From contig CADCXC010000035.1 in NCBI GenBank assembly GCA_902806595.1, positions 1,922,001 through 1,986,000 on the forward strand: DNA of 64,000 nt, written 5' to 3'. The stretch is from Pyrenopolyporus hunteri (taxonomy: Eukaryota > Ascomycota > Sordariomycetes > Xylariales > Hypoxylaceae). The number at the start of each line of letters is the position of its first letter. Position 1 is the first letter of the stretch. Of the stretch, positions 45,124 to 56,215 are shown piece by piece. Below the pieces are notes generated by a model. The model did not search any database. It had not been told where the DNA came from and worked only from the letters and a program-made list of their open reading frames with translations. The position numbers and the translations under genes are program-made.

Positions 45124-47178
45124 TTAGTTCGATGCTTCATTAATAGAAGCGCCGGGAATTGTGAGGGAGAGCCTGTGCTCTTTCTCTTCCCCTCCTTCGA
45201 CGCCCGCGGGTTCAAGGAGGGAGGTTGAGTCACCAGTGCTGCCAGCGCTCTGGCTGTCGGTATTGACAGTCTGTTCTGGCTGCTTGTCGTGCTGACAAGG
45301 CTCGCCCTGATTTAGAGTCAACTGAGGTTCGGCGGACGTAGGAGGCGGCTTTATGACCTCTTCTTTCTTAGGAACCTCAGCCGAAGCTCTGTTTAAGTCT
45401 TGGCTATTCCGAGCGGATGTTTCGCCGAGGCTGCTAGAATGCCCATGACTAGTGACTGGAACGACACCGCCTCCTATGCGGCTCCAGAACATTTGATCCC
45501 GTAGCCTGACACTCTCTTCCCAAGCGGCCCGTTCGGAGTCGGCGTCCTCCGCACGCCAGTGTCCATCCTTGACTAAACGCAAAAAGCCGAGGAAATCGCA
45601 GGTCGACCTCACGCGGTCAAGACAGTACTTGCAAAGAGGATATCGTTGCGCGGTCTCTGACTCGCTCGTTCGGAACCGATGGTTGCGTAGATGCGGTGTA
45701 TCCTTACGCGCCTCGCCGCAAAGCGAACAAGGATAGAACTGAGGCTTGCTAATAGCTTGGAACGGGGAATTCGTAGGAACCGGTTCTACAACTAGAGATC
45801 CCTCAGTCATCGCGCTAAGCACGGAGCGACGAGCAAGCCAAGAAAGACCTGGCGCCATATCAAGGCGTAGAGTCGGTTCGATATCCTCGGCTAGAACCCT
45901 CTTGTAGAACTTAGTATCCTTCAAGGGGGGCAGCGGGGCTGAGGCCGCAGAGCCCACGCTAAGGGCCGAGGAAGGAGTGTTAGGTGTCTGCGGAGAGACA
46001 TTCGAGGCCGGGGTTTCGATGGTGTGTATAGAGACCGTTGACGAATTCGACGGGGCCGAGGCATGCCTGGAACCAGTAAGGCCTAGAAGCGGGTTAAGTC
46101 CACTATAAGACCCCGACGATGCGCGACTGTTGGATAACCTCTTCGAGGTCTGTATGAGGGAGACGAAGTCATCGTAAGCGTGCAGATCGGTCCTTAGTAC
46201 CGGATGGATAAGATGCGGGAGATTTGTTGGGTACGTAGGAGGAAGCGATTCTACGTTGCTGGAATGCGAACCACCTTCGGATATTTGAGTATCGTCATCT
46301 CTCGAGTCGAACTTGCTAAATCCAGGAGACGAGGGCGCCGTGCCGCTGTGATCATCGCGCTCGGCCGTCATTTGCTCCATGACAAGCTTGAGTTCCGCCA
46401 ATTGTTCTTGTTGAGACCTTAAAAGGCTCTCCGTATCGGCGAGTTGCGCTTTTAACTGTTCATTTTTTCGATGAAGAGCGTCCTGCTCTTTCTTGGCCTC
46501 CTCCTTAGCTGTGATAACCATCCTATTTGCCTCCTCGAACAAGGAAACTGTCAACGTCTCCAGCTCCTGCTCGATCTTCCTCTTGTCCTTTTCGACCTCG
46601 GCTCGTAGCCTTTTCTCTTCGACAATACGTGCGAGGAGTTTAGCCTTTTCGCTTTCGACGTTTTTGCGCTTAACCCAAACATCACCAGATAGTGTCTCCT
46701 GCTGCCGCGCCACTATTGCTTCTAGTTCTCGAATTCGTTCTCGGGAAGCTTCCAGGTCTTGTCTTGTCTCCGAGAGCGTGTCGTCTAGGCTAGTTTGGTG
46801 ATTGATCGCATTGATGAGTTTCGTACTCAGCGCGGCAACCTCCTGATCCAGATCGGGATGGTGATTGTTGCCACTCTCTGGTGTCATGACACGTATTCGG
46901 GGGTCGGGAATGGTGTTATGATCCTGATCCTCCATTAGGGAATTTTGCGACGGCATCCTCCTAGGTTCGGGCGAACTAAGAGAATCGGGGTTCGGAGGAA
47001 CCATTATCTCGGTTAGGTTCGACGAAGACTGAGACTTCGCTGGGGACCTCGACCGCGAGATAGCGGACTGAGATATGCTGGAGAGCGATCGAAGATGGCC
47101 AAAGGTACGCTGCGGACCGGGGCTTGGGCTCCGGTGCTGCGACCAGGCGGCGATGTGGACGAAGCTGATCCAGGCCAT
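45124..47178 (-). CDS. sec2: Sec2-type guanine nucleotide exchange factor for a Rab GTPase
   Basis: A single exon of 684 residues. A Ser/Pro/Arg-rich head (1-105) is followed by a long coiled coil (about 110-280). Within it, LETLTVSLFEEANRMVITAK (about 205-224) is the Sec2/Rabin8 signature that opens the nucleotide site of Sec4/Rab8. Downstream, a Cys-rich patch with CSLCG and CKYC (about 480-525) looks like a small zinc-binding unit, followed by WRAEDADSERAAWEESVRLR. The C-terminus is low-complexity and acidic. In fungi Sec2 activates Sec4 on secretory vesicles and is needed for polarised growth at the hyphal tip. The start MAWISF is the first ATG and precedes a conserved-looking head, though a spliced upstream exon cannot be excluded. 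Confidence 0.88.
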   Translation of the reverse strand: MAWISFVHIAAWSQHRSPSPGPQRTFGHLRSLSSISQSAISRSRSPAKSQSSSNLTEIMVPPNPDSLSSPEPRRMPSQNSLMEDQDHNTIPDPRIRVMTPESGNNHHPDLDQEVAALSTKLINAINHQTSLDDTLSETRQDLEASRERIRELEAIVARQQETLSGDVWVKRKNVESEKAKLLARIVEEKRLRAEVEKDKRKIEQELETLTVSLFEEANRMVITAKEEAKKEQDALHRKNEQLKAQLADTESLLRSQQEQLAELKLVMEQMTAERDDHSGTAPSSPGFSKFDSRDDDTQISEGGSHSSNVESLPPTYPTNLPHLIHPVLRTDLHAYDDFVSLIQTSKRLSNSRASSGSYSGLNPLLGLTGSRHASAPSNSSTVSIHTIETPASNVSPQTPNTPSSALSVGSAASAPLPPLKDTKFYKRVLAEDIEPTLRLDMAPGLSWLARRSVLSAMTEGSLVVEPVPTNSPFQAISKPQFYPCSLCGEARKDTPHLRNHRFRTSESETAQRYPLCKYCLDRVRSTCDFLGFLRLVKDGHWRAEDADSERAAWEESVRLRDQMFWSRIGGGVVPVTSHGHSSSLGETSARNSQDLNRASAEVPKKEEVIKPPPTSAEPQLTLNQGEPCQHDKQPEQTVNTDSQSAGSTGDSTSLLEPAGVEGGEEKEHRLSLTIPGASINEASN

Positions 47179-50100
47179 GTCAGTATTACATACGAAAGAA
47201 ATGTCGACGACTATATATTGTGTGATATTGGTGATATTAATTTGGAACCGCTGTGATAGGGCGCGGACAGCCGGAAGTGACTACAGGTAACTAACTTCAC
47301 CCAACTCGAATGGTGATGGGCGCGCGCTGAAGGGCAGACTACACTTACGACTCCAGCTTGACGGCTGGTGGACCGGCAGGTCCAGAAGGCGCCGCAAGCC
47401 GCTCTTGTGTGATTAGTGGAATAAGTAATATTCCAGATAAAAGCCGAATCGAAGATCGCTTCAAAGACTAAAATGAGATTCCGAAGGTAAAGGGGCCGTT
47501 CATTGAGCCGATGTCGTGCTAGTATTGGTGCTGTGGTGAGACCTATGTCGTAGAACCGAAGACCGGCTGACCACGGGCAAACGTATAGACCGGAGACGTA
47601 GGTATATATCCGCGTAGGTTACGTAGTCGCACAATTAAGACTATAACTTCTGCAATCAGCGCGATGTCTCGAAGAGTCGCAGGAGGAACAGGTTGATAAT
47701 CGGCTGAGCCAGTCACTCGACTCTGCGTGGTTCGTGGTTTGGTGGCATGGGAAGAGAAGAAGGAAGTCTGCCGGCGGATTCGGCAAGGCAGTTAACGGGA
47801 GGATTTGGAGATCAACGTTGGGATAGAGAGACCACAGCAGCTGTAGTCTTCCCATGTGCTGATAGCAGCTGCGGAGTTTGGTAGGAATCAACGACAGGCC
47901 TAGGCGCTCGTGAAGACCACTCAACCGGCTTATCCATGTAAGTGACAGGGGGGCATCACCAGCCTAAAGCAGAACCCAGGTGGCGGCCGTATTACCCAGG
48001 GGGGGCTGTCCAAGTAGCTGTACAAATACGAAGTGAACTGTACCTTTGAGGTCGTTTCGCCGCGATCGTAGAGGTCGGCGAAGAGGGGAGGTGGATAAGG
48101 GGGAACTATGTGTATTGTTCCGGGTTTCCTTTGTAAGATATAGTGAGGTCGCCCTATGGAATGGGACCAGACCGAGGCGTTCCGATCGGCTTCAGCGACA
48201 AAAAGGATTGAATGACTGATCGAATAAGACGAAAAAGACGAAAAAGCAGCAGCAATAGCAGGAGCTAAGCATCTAGGACCAGCGCTAGACGGGGAGATTT
48301 GGGTGGTGTGGGTGGTGTTGGGTACGGGAGGGAAAACGTGGTGGAATGTTGTAGTTAATTAAAGAGCGCAGTAAGAATTAGGGTCGCGTAGCGTATTAGA
48401 TCAGGTATTAGGTGAGAGGTACTGTAGATTAGCTAGACGATAGGCTAGGTAGATTAAGGTATGGTAGATGTATGGTAGATGGTACACTGTAAATGCGGCC
48501 GCCACCACCTTTCGTTAGGTCTTTCCCTACATGTAGTAAGACCTTTGGGGGGTGGGAGGGAAGAAGTTGAATGAAGGCGGAAGCTGCAGTCGCAACTCCT
48601 GGGAACTCCTGGAGATCGTTGTTGAGTTAGGTAGGTCCAGTCTGGGCAGTGCGCGCGCGTTCAACAGACGGAATAACCTGTCGGAATTGATAATTGGAAG
48701 CAGGTGCCCTGCATAGGTATGTGCGCCTAGGTAGTCGTCATTACCAATTGCCTCCGTAGGGACTTACACTAATATAGTAGATAATGTACCTCCTAACCTA
48801 CCTGCCTACCAAGGTCGACCGGCGCTAAAATGTTGCTAGAGGTAATCGAGGTCATTTGGACCTTTTGGTCCCTTCGCCCATCAGGCAGGTACCTACCTCG
48901 GTACCTACCTACTAACTAAATGTGTGCTCATTGTTGGCCATGTCTATCCCAGGCACAGCACCATCTATGTCGTCATTGTTCTTCCACAGACAATCGCTAC
49001 AATCGCCATGGGTACACTGAATGTTTTATGACGACTCAAATACTTAATAGGGTCTGACCGTTCAGTCAATCTTCTCCTCTTACCAACTAACCTAGAACCT
49101 AGGTACCTTAGCTACCTCCTAGGAGGTACATACAATATCTCGGTAGCCAACATCGAGGTACCGTTGAATGAAATTCGCGATCGAAACCTTGGTTTCCCCA
49201 ATCGTCGTAATCGTCGTCATCGTCGTCCCAAGCGTCCTTTGGTCTCGTTTTCTTCCAGGGTTCATCGCATGTATTTTTCTTTCTTCCCAATGCCAAGAGA
49301 CGCGAGGGAGGTAGTGTATGTACACGTGCCCTCTGTATTTGACACAGTTGGAAATCGGCCTCATACCGTCAGACTGGTCTTTTCTGCTAATTAAATCGCA
49401 GCGAATAGGCGACAATTTCACAGTGCATAGGATCTTCCCGTGACTTGAGACGAGGGTCTCACTGGCTCGGTAGGCTCCGGAGCAAAGAAAAACAAAGGCA
49501 CACACACCCCCGGCCAGACAGGCAGACAGGTCAAAGGATCCAGGTGAATCTCTTTCCCAGAGAGCCTGAAAGCCTGAACATTCGAACATTTTCCCGCCCT
49601 AGTGGATCACTTCCAGGTCCGTCCAGAAGCTAATCGACCCCCCCTCATCCACGGTAGGCTTAGAGCGCTCTTGACGGTTGCAGCTGGTCTCCAAATTCAT
49701 GAGATCTCTCGGTTCTCTAGCATTGTCCATCGTATCGACCCCTGTCGCCTTACGAGATGAGCGCTTACAGATTCACCACTCTGGTCCGATGCTCCTCACT
49801 TCGTGTTCCCACCTCACGCCGTCCGCCGTCAATCAAACGTGGGTGACGGTACGATTAACTGGCTGCAAGTGAGGGGCAGAATGAATCCCTTTGATACGAC
49901 GATTTAGCGAAGATATGTACCCTCTTATCGACTTCTCCTCTTTTCGCAGCTACATGCCGCAGTAAGCTCTAGCGAACGATCTTCAGGAGGTAGAACATCC
50001 CCAAGTATCGGTACTTCGCCAATGTTTGCGATACAACTCTACGCCATCGTCCATCTCGGGGGGCCGGGGGTTCTCCAGTAGCTCTCCCATCCTTCGGGGG

Positions 50101-52863
50101 CCGAGCGAGCCTCGAGCCTCGAGCTTTGATCTAAAAGACTAGAGCACCTAGGTACTTCACCAGGAACACATCATTCCAGTCCGGCTATGATGTTTCTTTA
50201 TCCGCGTGACCTCCAGGCCCTATTTACACTCCAAATCTAGAGTGCGAATCTTTATCTCTCCCCAAAAACTTCATACGCCCTTCCATATCCACAGCGAAAA
50301 CTGCTCTAAATACGTACGTGTACGTGCCTAGGTGTGTACTGTACAATACAGTAAGTTTTCTTTTTTCGTTACTTGTATTCAAATATCCCCAGTTTACGGG
50401 AACGATGAGAACGCCTACCACGGCCCCCATCACCTCTCGCGCCCAATCACCCGCGCAGCCAGACGAGACCTCGGGTAGTAGTCCGCTGCACGCAATCTAT
50501 TTTATAATTCAGGCACCGCGACCAGAATGGATATTCGACAGCTTGCTGTCTCAAAACGCAAATGGGGGAATACTACATCAGTAGTAACACCCAATCTTTG
50601 CAAGCTACGGGATTACCTCGTCTGCCCTCCTTGGTGAGTCTAGACAAATCGTATTCTCCGTCCGGCCTGCAAGCAGGACATTGCGGTATTGAGAGGGTTG
50701 CATCCCGCGCCCCATGTGCTCATGCCCGAGGCTTTTTGAGACCTTATGCCAATCTATACATATTGGGACGGCAATCTTGGCCCCCAATCCAAGACCTACA
50801 TGTATTATTCCTTTATATTGCTTCGCACCGATCTCGTACCCGACCCCATATACCGCAATAATCTAGCTTCGAGCCTTGTAAACCGTCGTTTATTGTCTGC
50901 AACGTTTGCCGAATATCAATATCTCAACTCGCACGATCGCCGCCGTCTTTGGAAGCAACTGTATGCAGCTTACCGCGTCGCCCTACCACTAAGTACCCAG
51001 CCTACCTACCCAGGTACCGTTTGAAGCACTAAGTTACCGAATTGGAACCAACTGTCATCCGGAGCATATCGATCCGCGTCTCACAAGAACCAAGGTCATC
51101 CGTTGTCTGCACTTAATCAGCCTCACTTCTAGGTTTTCACGTGGATCCTAGGTTCGCTCATTTGTTCCTGCGTCTGCTAAAACCTAATCTGGCCCAGTCG
51201 CTCGGAAATAGCAGACCATTACCTAGATTCTCTAATTTTTTTCTAGGCTAAAGGTTTCTTGGAGACTGGTTACAGCTACGCGTTCGCGTACCCAATTAGG
51301 TAAGTCTAATGTATTCCGTAGGCCGTATGGCGTTAGCAAAACGTGCCAAAAAAAAAATAACAAAAACAAAAAAACTCGCCAACTACCACTACGGAATAGC
51401 AAGCCTAGCCGCACGTACATATGTAGGTCATCAACAGGAGGTGGCTTTGCACGCCTGTATATATCATCTGCATAGGTATATTCTCGAACCTATCACACAG
51501 TACCACGGTGTACCGTCAGCAAAGCTGTATTTAGCGATATCAATGTCAGCACACGCGTTGTGCTCAGCCAACGCATTATCACGCACTGCTCCACAGGCTA
51601 TATATTTGTCAACTTCCAACCGTCAGCGTATGCGCTTGCCTACCTGCATACCTACCTACCTACCTACCTACCTACCAAGGCACATATCGTTCGAGAACCG
51701 TTAGTTATGTGCTCTACTCTGCTCTACCCCACGTTCTGCGGGCATCCGAAGGGCCCGTCCAACCTCGGGTTCGGATAGCTGCCTACCTTAGGTAACTTAG
51801 GTTGCCTACCTAGGAGTTTATCTACGTGATAGGGAAACCACTCTCTGCGTAGTATCAACTCTGAGTTACCACACTTACATGTCTATAATAATAAGTCAGC
51901 ATTATTGTCCTATAGTAGCGATTCTATGCCATCTTAGTGCGGCTCATCTAGTATCTTCATGGGGATGGATAAAGTGGGAAGGTACTGGTAGGTTCTTTAC
52001 TACTTTTGCTACCCTCGGTAAGACCTCCAATGCCATAACTCATTCCTACGGTACTTTAACCCAAGGAGCGGAGGATTCGTTAGACTTAAACGCCCAGAAG
52101 TTGAGCCCAGATGTCGGACTTTAGGACGCGGGCACTGGTTCCGTGGGAATGACTTTATATACTTTCTGGTTACGAACGCACATTGGCTTCTTCAAGGAAG
52201 GCGTTCCATGGCACGGTCTAAGCCAGGGTATAGATCACTCCGGATCTTAGCAGATATATATTCGAGTTGGCTAAATATTAATAATGAATTTTGGCGAGCT
52301 ACTATCATTGTTTTATCATTTGGTCACTTGATCACCTTCACCGCGACCGTATTATTATACCAGTTCCTCGGGGGTAAGGAGTGACGCCAGACTCCCTAGT
52401 CGTTAGATTATCGGGGAAGTCTATTCATTTTTATCGCTTGTGAGTGTAGATACGAACAAGGTCCTAATCGTCTTGGTAGCTGCTCGGCTTCTCCCAATAT
52501 CGGTTTTTGATTTACTTGGCGTCTATGGCGAGGTTTCGTGAGAGAGGACACATAAATCACAGGCTCACGCCATTCGGGCATCTGGTATCAATTATTTTTG
52601 GCATATTGTGTAGCTGACCTTGGCCAGGCAGCTAGCTAAACCACGGGCGCTTCGGACACTTGCAGCAATTAAGAGGAGTCTTCTCTCGTGCGATATATTC
52701 TAGCGGCAAAACGCTACATGGCTGTCTATAAGATAGAAGTCCCAAGCTATGATGAAGGACTACAGATCTCATAGGAAAACGTGGAAATTCGGTCCTGACT
52801 AATCGCAAAGCCAGACCCTCGGATAAGGAAAAGGGCTATAAACGTAACAAAAATATCCCATCA
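47179..52863. other. 5.7-kb gene-poor region between sec2 and alo1
   Basis: This is the longest stretch without a convincing gene. The first 1.3 kb is likely sec2 promoter (GA-rich, GGTGTGGGTGGTGTTGGG near 48302). CTAGGTA-type motifs cluster at 48726-48910, 49100-49130 and 51781-51812. A tetranucleotide array (TACC)7 lies at 51649-51676. A 62-codon frame at 49296-49108 (minus strand) has an acidic WDDDDDDYDDW run but no other support. No transposase, reverse transcriptase or tRNA was recognised. Confidence 0.5.
51649..51676. repeat. Tetranucleotide microsatellite (TACC)7
   Basis: Seven exact copies of TACC in tandem. The unit is also the building block of the dispersed CTAGGTA/TACCTACC motifs elsewhere in the window. 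Confidence 0.9.
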
Positions 52864-54438
52864 CTACCGAGCTGTTCCAACAACACCTTCAAACAGGACA
52901 CCCCCTTTACTGCTCTTCTTCCAGCCAATTTCGGCTTCTTCCAGCTGGAGGAGGGGCCCGTCCCCGAGCACAAATCGGCGATGCCACGCACCGGCAAACA
53001 AACCGTCTGGATCTACGCTGTCCCGAACTTTCCGCCATTGATGTAGGTCGCTTCCATACATGGATTCGATGTCCGCCCCCTCGGTCTCGAAGTTCTTCGC
53101 CCAATGGGGTCGGCCGCCCAGGTCCCGCATCAGCCACTCGAAAGCCTCGTAGTACCGGGCGCGGCACGGCGGGTCGCTGAAGTACGGCCTGTACAGGGTC
53201 GCGTTGAGATACAGGGTCGGGCCGTCCTCGACCGTCGGGTCGAGGTACGGCCGGGTGTTCGGGCGCAGGGACTTCGGATTCGACGGTGACGTGTCGGACA
53301 CGCGCACCTCGACGGGCGCGTGCACGTAGAGCCCCTCGGCCGAGAAGGGGATGTCGTGCGGCACGTAGTCCGGGTCCGAAGGCGGGAGCTGGTTGAGCCA
53401 GCTGCTTAGCCGCCGCAGGGCTTCGGGGCCCTTGTGCAGGGGGATGGCCCACTCGTTGACGAACTGCGAGTACAGGCAGTTCATGAGCAGCGCCTTGCGG
53501 CTGGGTTGCACGGCCCCGCTGGCCGTGCCGTTCCGGAAGCCGTACTGCATGCCGAAGACGAACCACTCGATCCAGGGGAGGACGCGGGGGAAGAATTGCG
53601 ACGCGTAGAGCAGGTTGTGGTAGACGTAGTAGCCGAACGTGTTGTCGTAGTAGGATACCTTCGGATCGACGAGCGGCTCGTCCGTTTTCTCCGCTGTCCA
53701 TACTACTGCGCGCCGCGTGTATGGGTACCACCAGACTCGTACGAATTCGGTCCGCGTCCAGAGATCCTTGTCCCACGCGTCGAACATCTTCACATCGGCG
53801 TCAATGACTTGCTTCCACCGCAACGTGAACTCGGGGACAGCTCGGAAAGTGACTTCCGTTATGATGCCGAGAGCGCCCAGGGAGAGAATCGAGGCCCGGA
53901 ATAGCTCGGGATCATCCTCGGGGGAGCAGAACTTGGTAGTGCCGTCCGCGACGGTTATGCGCAGGGAGAGGATATCTTCGGACATTAGGCCGTGCTTGAG
54001 ACTCGACCCGTGGGTACCGGTGGAAATGGCTCCGGCGATGGATTGCTGGTTGATGCTGCCCAGGTTCGGCATCGCGAGGCCGTGCTTCTCGAGTTCCTCG
54101 CAAAGAGCGTACAGCCTTATGCCAGACTGCATGACCACAATGCCGGTGTCGTGGTCCACGGATAGAATGCGATTGTACTTGTCGAGGTTCACCAGCCAAG
54201 ACGAAGTACAGGTCAGCGAGCTTGGCGAATGGCCGCAACCAGTGGTGGTGATACGGCGGCGACATTTGTGCGCAAGCCTCACGATCTTCTCGATCTCCGG
54301 TAGCGACTCTGGCTGGAAATAGAGTTCCGGCCGCGACAGGAAGGTCTTGGCCCAGGTGGTGTGGACGTGGTCCTCCTTTGCCCGGAAGGGAATGCCATCG
54401 TCGCTCTTAGAGAGCTCGGAGGCGACCAGAGGGTCCAT
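52864..54438 (-). CDS. alo1: D-arabinono-1,4-lactone oxidase
   Basis: A single exon of 524 residues. The N-terminal FAD-binding PCMH domain (about 25-200) contains YFQPESLPEIEKIV, TTGCGHSPSS (position of the family's flavin contact), GIVVMQSGIRLYAL and GSINQQSIAGAISTGTHGSS. The C-terminal ALO domain closes with HWAKNF (family HWxK signature) and a short tail with DPDGLFAGAWHRRF. The enzyme makes D-erythroascorbate, an antioxidant, from D-arabinono-lactone using O2 and producing H2O2; in yeast it sits on the mitochondrial outer membrane. The coding strand has strongly GC-rich third positions in its middle part (53100-53600). It stands alone, with no pathway partner beside it. Confidence 0.92.
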   Translation of the reverse strand: MDPLVASELSKSDDGIPFRAKEDHVHTTWAKTFLSRPELYFQPESLPEIEKIVRLAHKCRRRITTTGCGHSPSSLTCTSSWLVNLDKYNRILSVDHDTGIVVMQSGIRLYALCEELEKHGLAMPNLGSINQQSIAGAISTGTHGSSLKHGLMSEDILSLRITVADGTTKFCSPEDDPELFRASILSLGALGIITEVTFRAVPEFTLRWKQVIDADVKMFDAWDKDLWTRTEFVRVWWYPYTRRAVVWTAEKTDEPLVDPKVSYYDNTFGYYVYHNLLYASQFFPRVLPWIEWFVFGMQYGFRNGTASGAVQPSRKALLMNCLYSQFVNEWAIPLHKGPEALRRLSSWLNQLPPSDPDYVPHDIPFSAEGLYVHAPVEVRVSDTSPSNPKSLRPNTRPYLDPTVEDGPTLYLNATLYRPYFSDPPCRARYYEAFEWLMRDLGGRPHWAKNFETEGADIESMYGSDLHQWRKVRDSVDPDGLFAGAWHRRFVLGDGPLLQLEEAEIGWKKSSKGGVLFEGVVGTAR

Positions 54439-56215
54439 TGTACTTGGGTAAATAAGAGTTGACCCAGGTGGTATAAAATCGATAGGTGGTTATTTTCCCG
54501 AGTTTGCGAGTAAGTTCTTCAACTCCGACGGTGGGTTAGCCCCGAAGATTTTCAGGGTCTTTTCTTTATAAGGCGGAGACAACCGTCTAACTAGGTAGGT
54601 AGGTGTGCCTAGCCAAGAGATCGTGTGCGTCAACTATTTTAACTCAACCGAAGGCTCGATCACCGCGACAGCGCACGGAGACTGTCCAAGTGAGTAAACA
54701 TGACGGTCAAGAGGGAAAGTCCCTGTTGCGCTCTGAAGCGAAGGGTAAGTTTATCGGAGCGCCGAATCTGTTGAAGGTCTAGGATGAGGGGCGGCAAATA
54801 ATCGATTCTAGAACGCTTCCCAAAATCGAGGGTTCGCAGGCGTCTTGGCTTGCATTTGTAGATCTTCGTCATCTTCAAAGCCTGTGATTGGCTCATCTGG
54901 ATGACACACTGCGATCGCTTAAGCAGAAGGACAACGCACGAAATGCCTCATGCACGTGTAAAATTAGGAAAAGCCTCGATAGTTTAATGCTATTATGTAT
55001 TTAAACGGGCTTACGCAGAATATTGGATGTCTTAATGGGAATAGTCGACTATGAGAATTCCTTATCAGATCTTTCGGGAGTACCCGAACACGGTCAAAAG
55101 ATCTCTAAATGAGTTATTCCGCCATAACTAGGTATTTCAACCTTACAAAGAGAATTATAGAGGCTTTTTTTCCTTTTAACATCCTATTATCTCGTAATTA
55201 TCCTCTGAGTGCCAACTATCCTAGTTGTTGTAGATATGGTAATGTAACCCACTAAGCTGACAACAAGTGCCACAACTATGCGAGGTAATTATCTAGTTTG
55301 CGACTTGGGTCTGTTTCCGCTTCTTACCATATTAAGACTTCATTGCTCTTTATATAGATCTAGTTTAATTTTACATCATATGTCTGGGGAAAGTAAGTTA
55401 TTCTATGGATCACCTAGTTATACGAAGACACGAGAATGGACAATACGCGTGAAAGGGGGAACTCTAAATTCAGGGGTAAAGGAGGGAAGGAGATGAATGC
55501 CTAAATGTAGGTACTGAGCCTTCACATGAAAATGACGGTAGAACATTTGTAATACTATTAAGTTTGTTGATTAAAATGCTCAACTAAATTCTCCCTAGGG
55601 ACCCAACCGTGAATCATCACCTCTGTACGAGCATATGATCACTTAATACGGGTTGGCGTGCGAAAACCGAGTACACGACTCACGGAAGGTAGAGAGAGGT
55701 GATTTGAACAATGGGATTAAATATGAAATAGAGTATCTAATAGGCCTCACTTATACATTTTAATACTAGGTATTATAAGCCGTGCGAGGGGATCGTAATA
55801 ATACCTATGTAACTAGGTAGTCGGGTGTCGAGGCTGCTGGCAGGTGTCTACCGTACTATATTCAACGAGACACCAGGCAATCCCGTTTCCTCGAGTTGAT
55901 CGCAACTTCCTCGACAGCTTCCTTTGCGCATGGTCCACCTATTATTCAAAACTCGAGCAAATAAACCGCGCCTCAAATCTGTTTCGACAACTTCTACAAC
56001 TTCGGCCCCGCCTTCGATGTTTCTATTTCCACCATTACCCAAGGCGACTCTAACATCTTTATAGTCAACGGAGATACCCCTGTACGGAATGAATAGCCAT
56101 CACTTTGAGAAGCCCATATTCCTACCTATCGTTGATTTCATCCTTGAACTCGAGTTCTCTATTTTAGATCTATTAGGCGCGGTTCAAACGCGTAGCCTGT
56201 GGGCCCCTTTTCGCG
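54439..56215. promoter_or_regulatory. Divergent intergenic region between alo1 and rec8
   Basis: 1.8 kb, AT-rich between about 54950 and 55600. CTAGGTAGGTAGG occurs at about 54592-54604. No gene is recognised; frames near 54660-54896 and 55844-56053 lack support. Confidence 0.5.

Noticed and set aside
52907..53776. 289-codon Arg/Pro-rich frame on the minus strand
   Set aside because: A shadow of the GC-rich alo1 coding sequence in another frame; alo1 carries clear family motifs.
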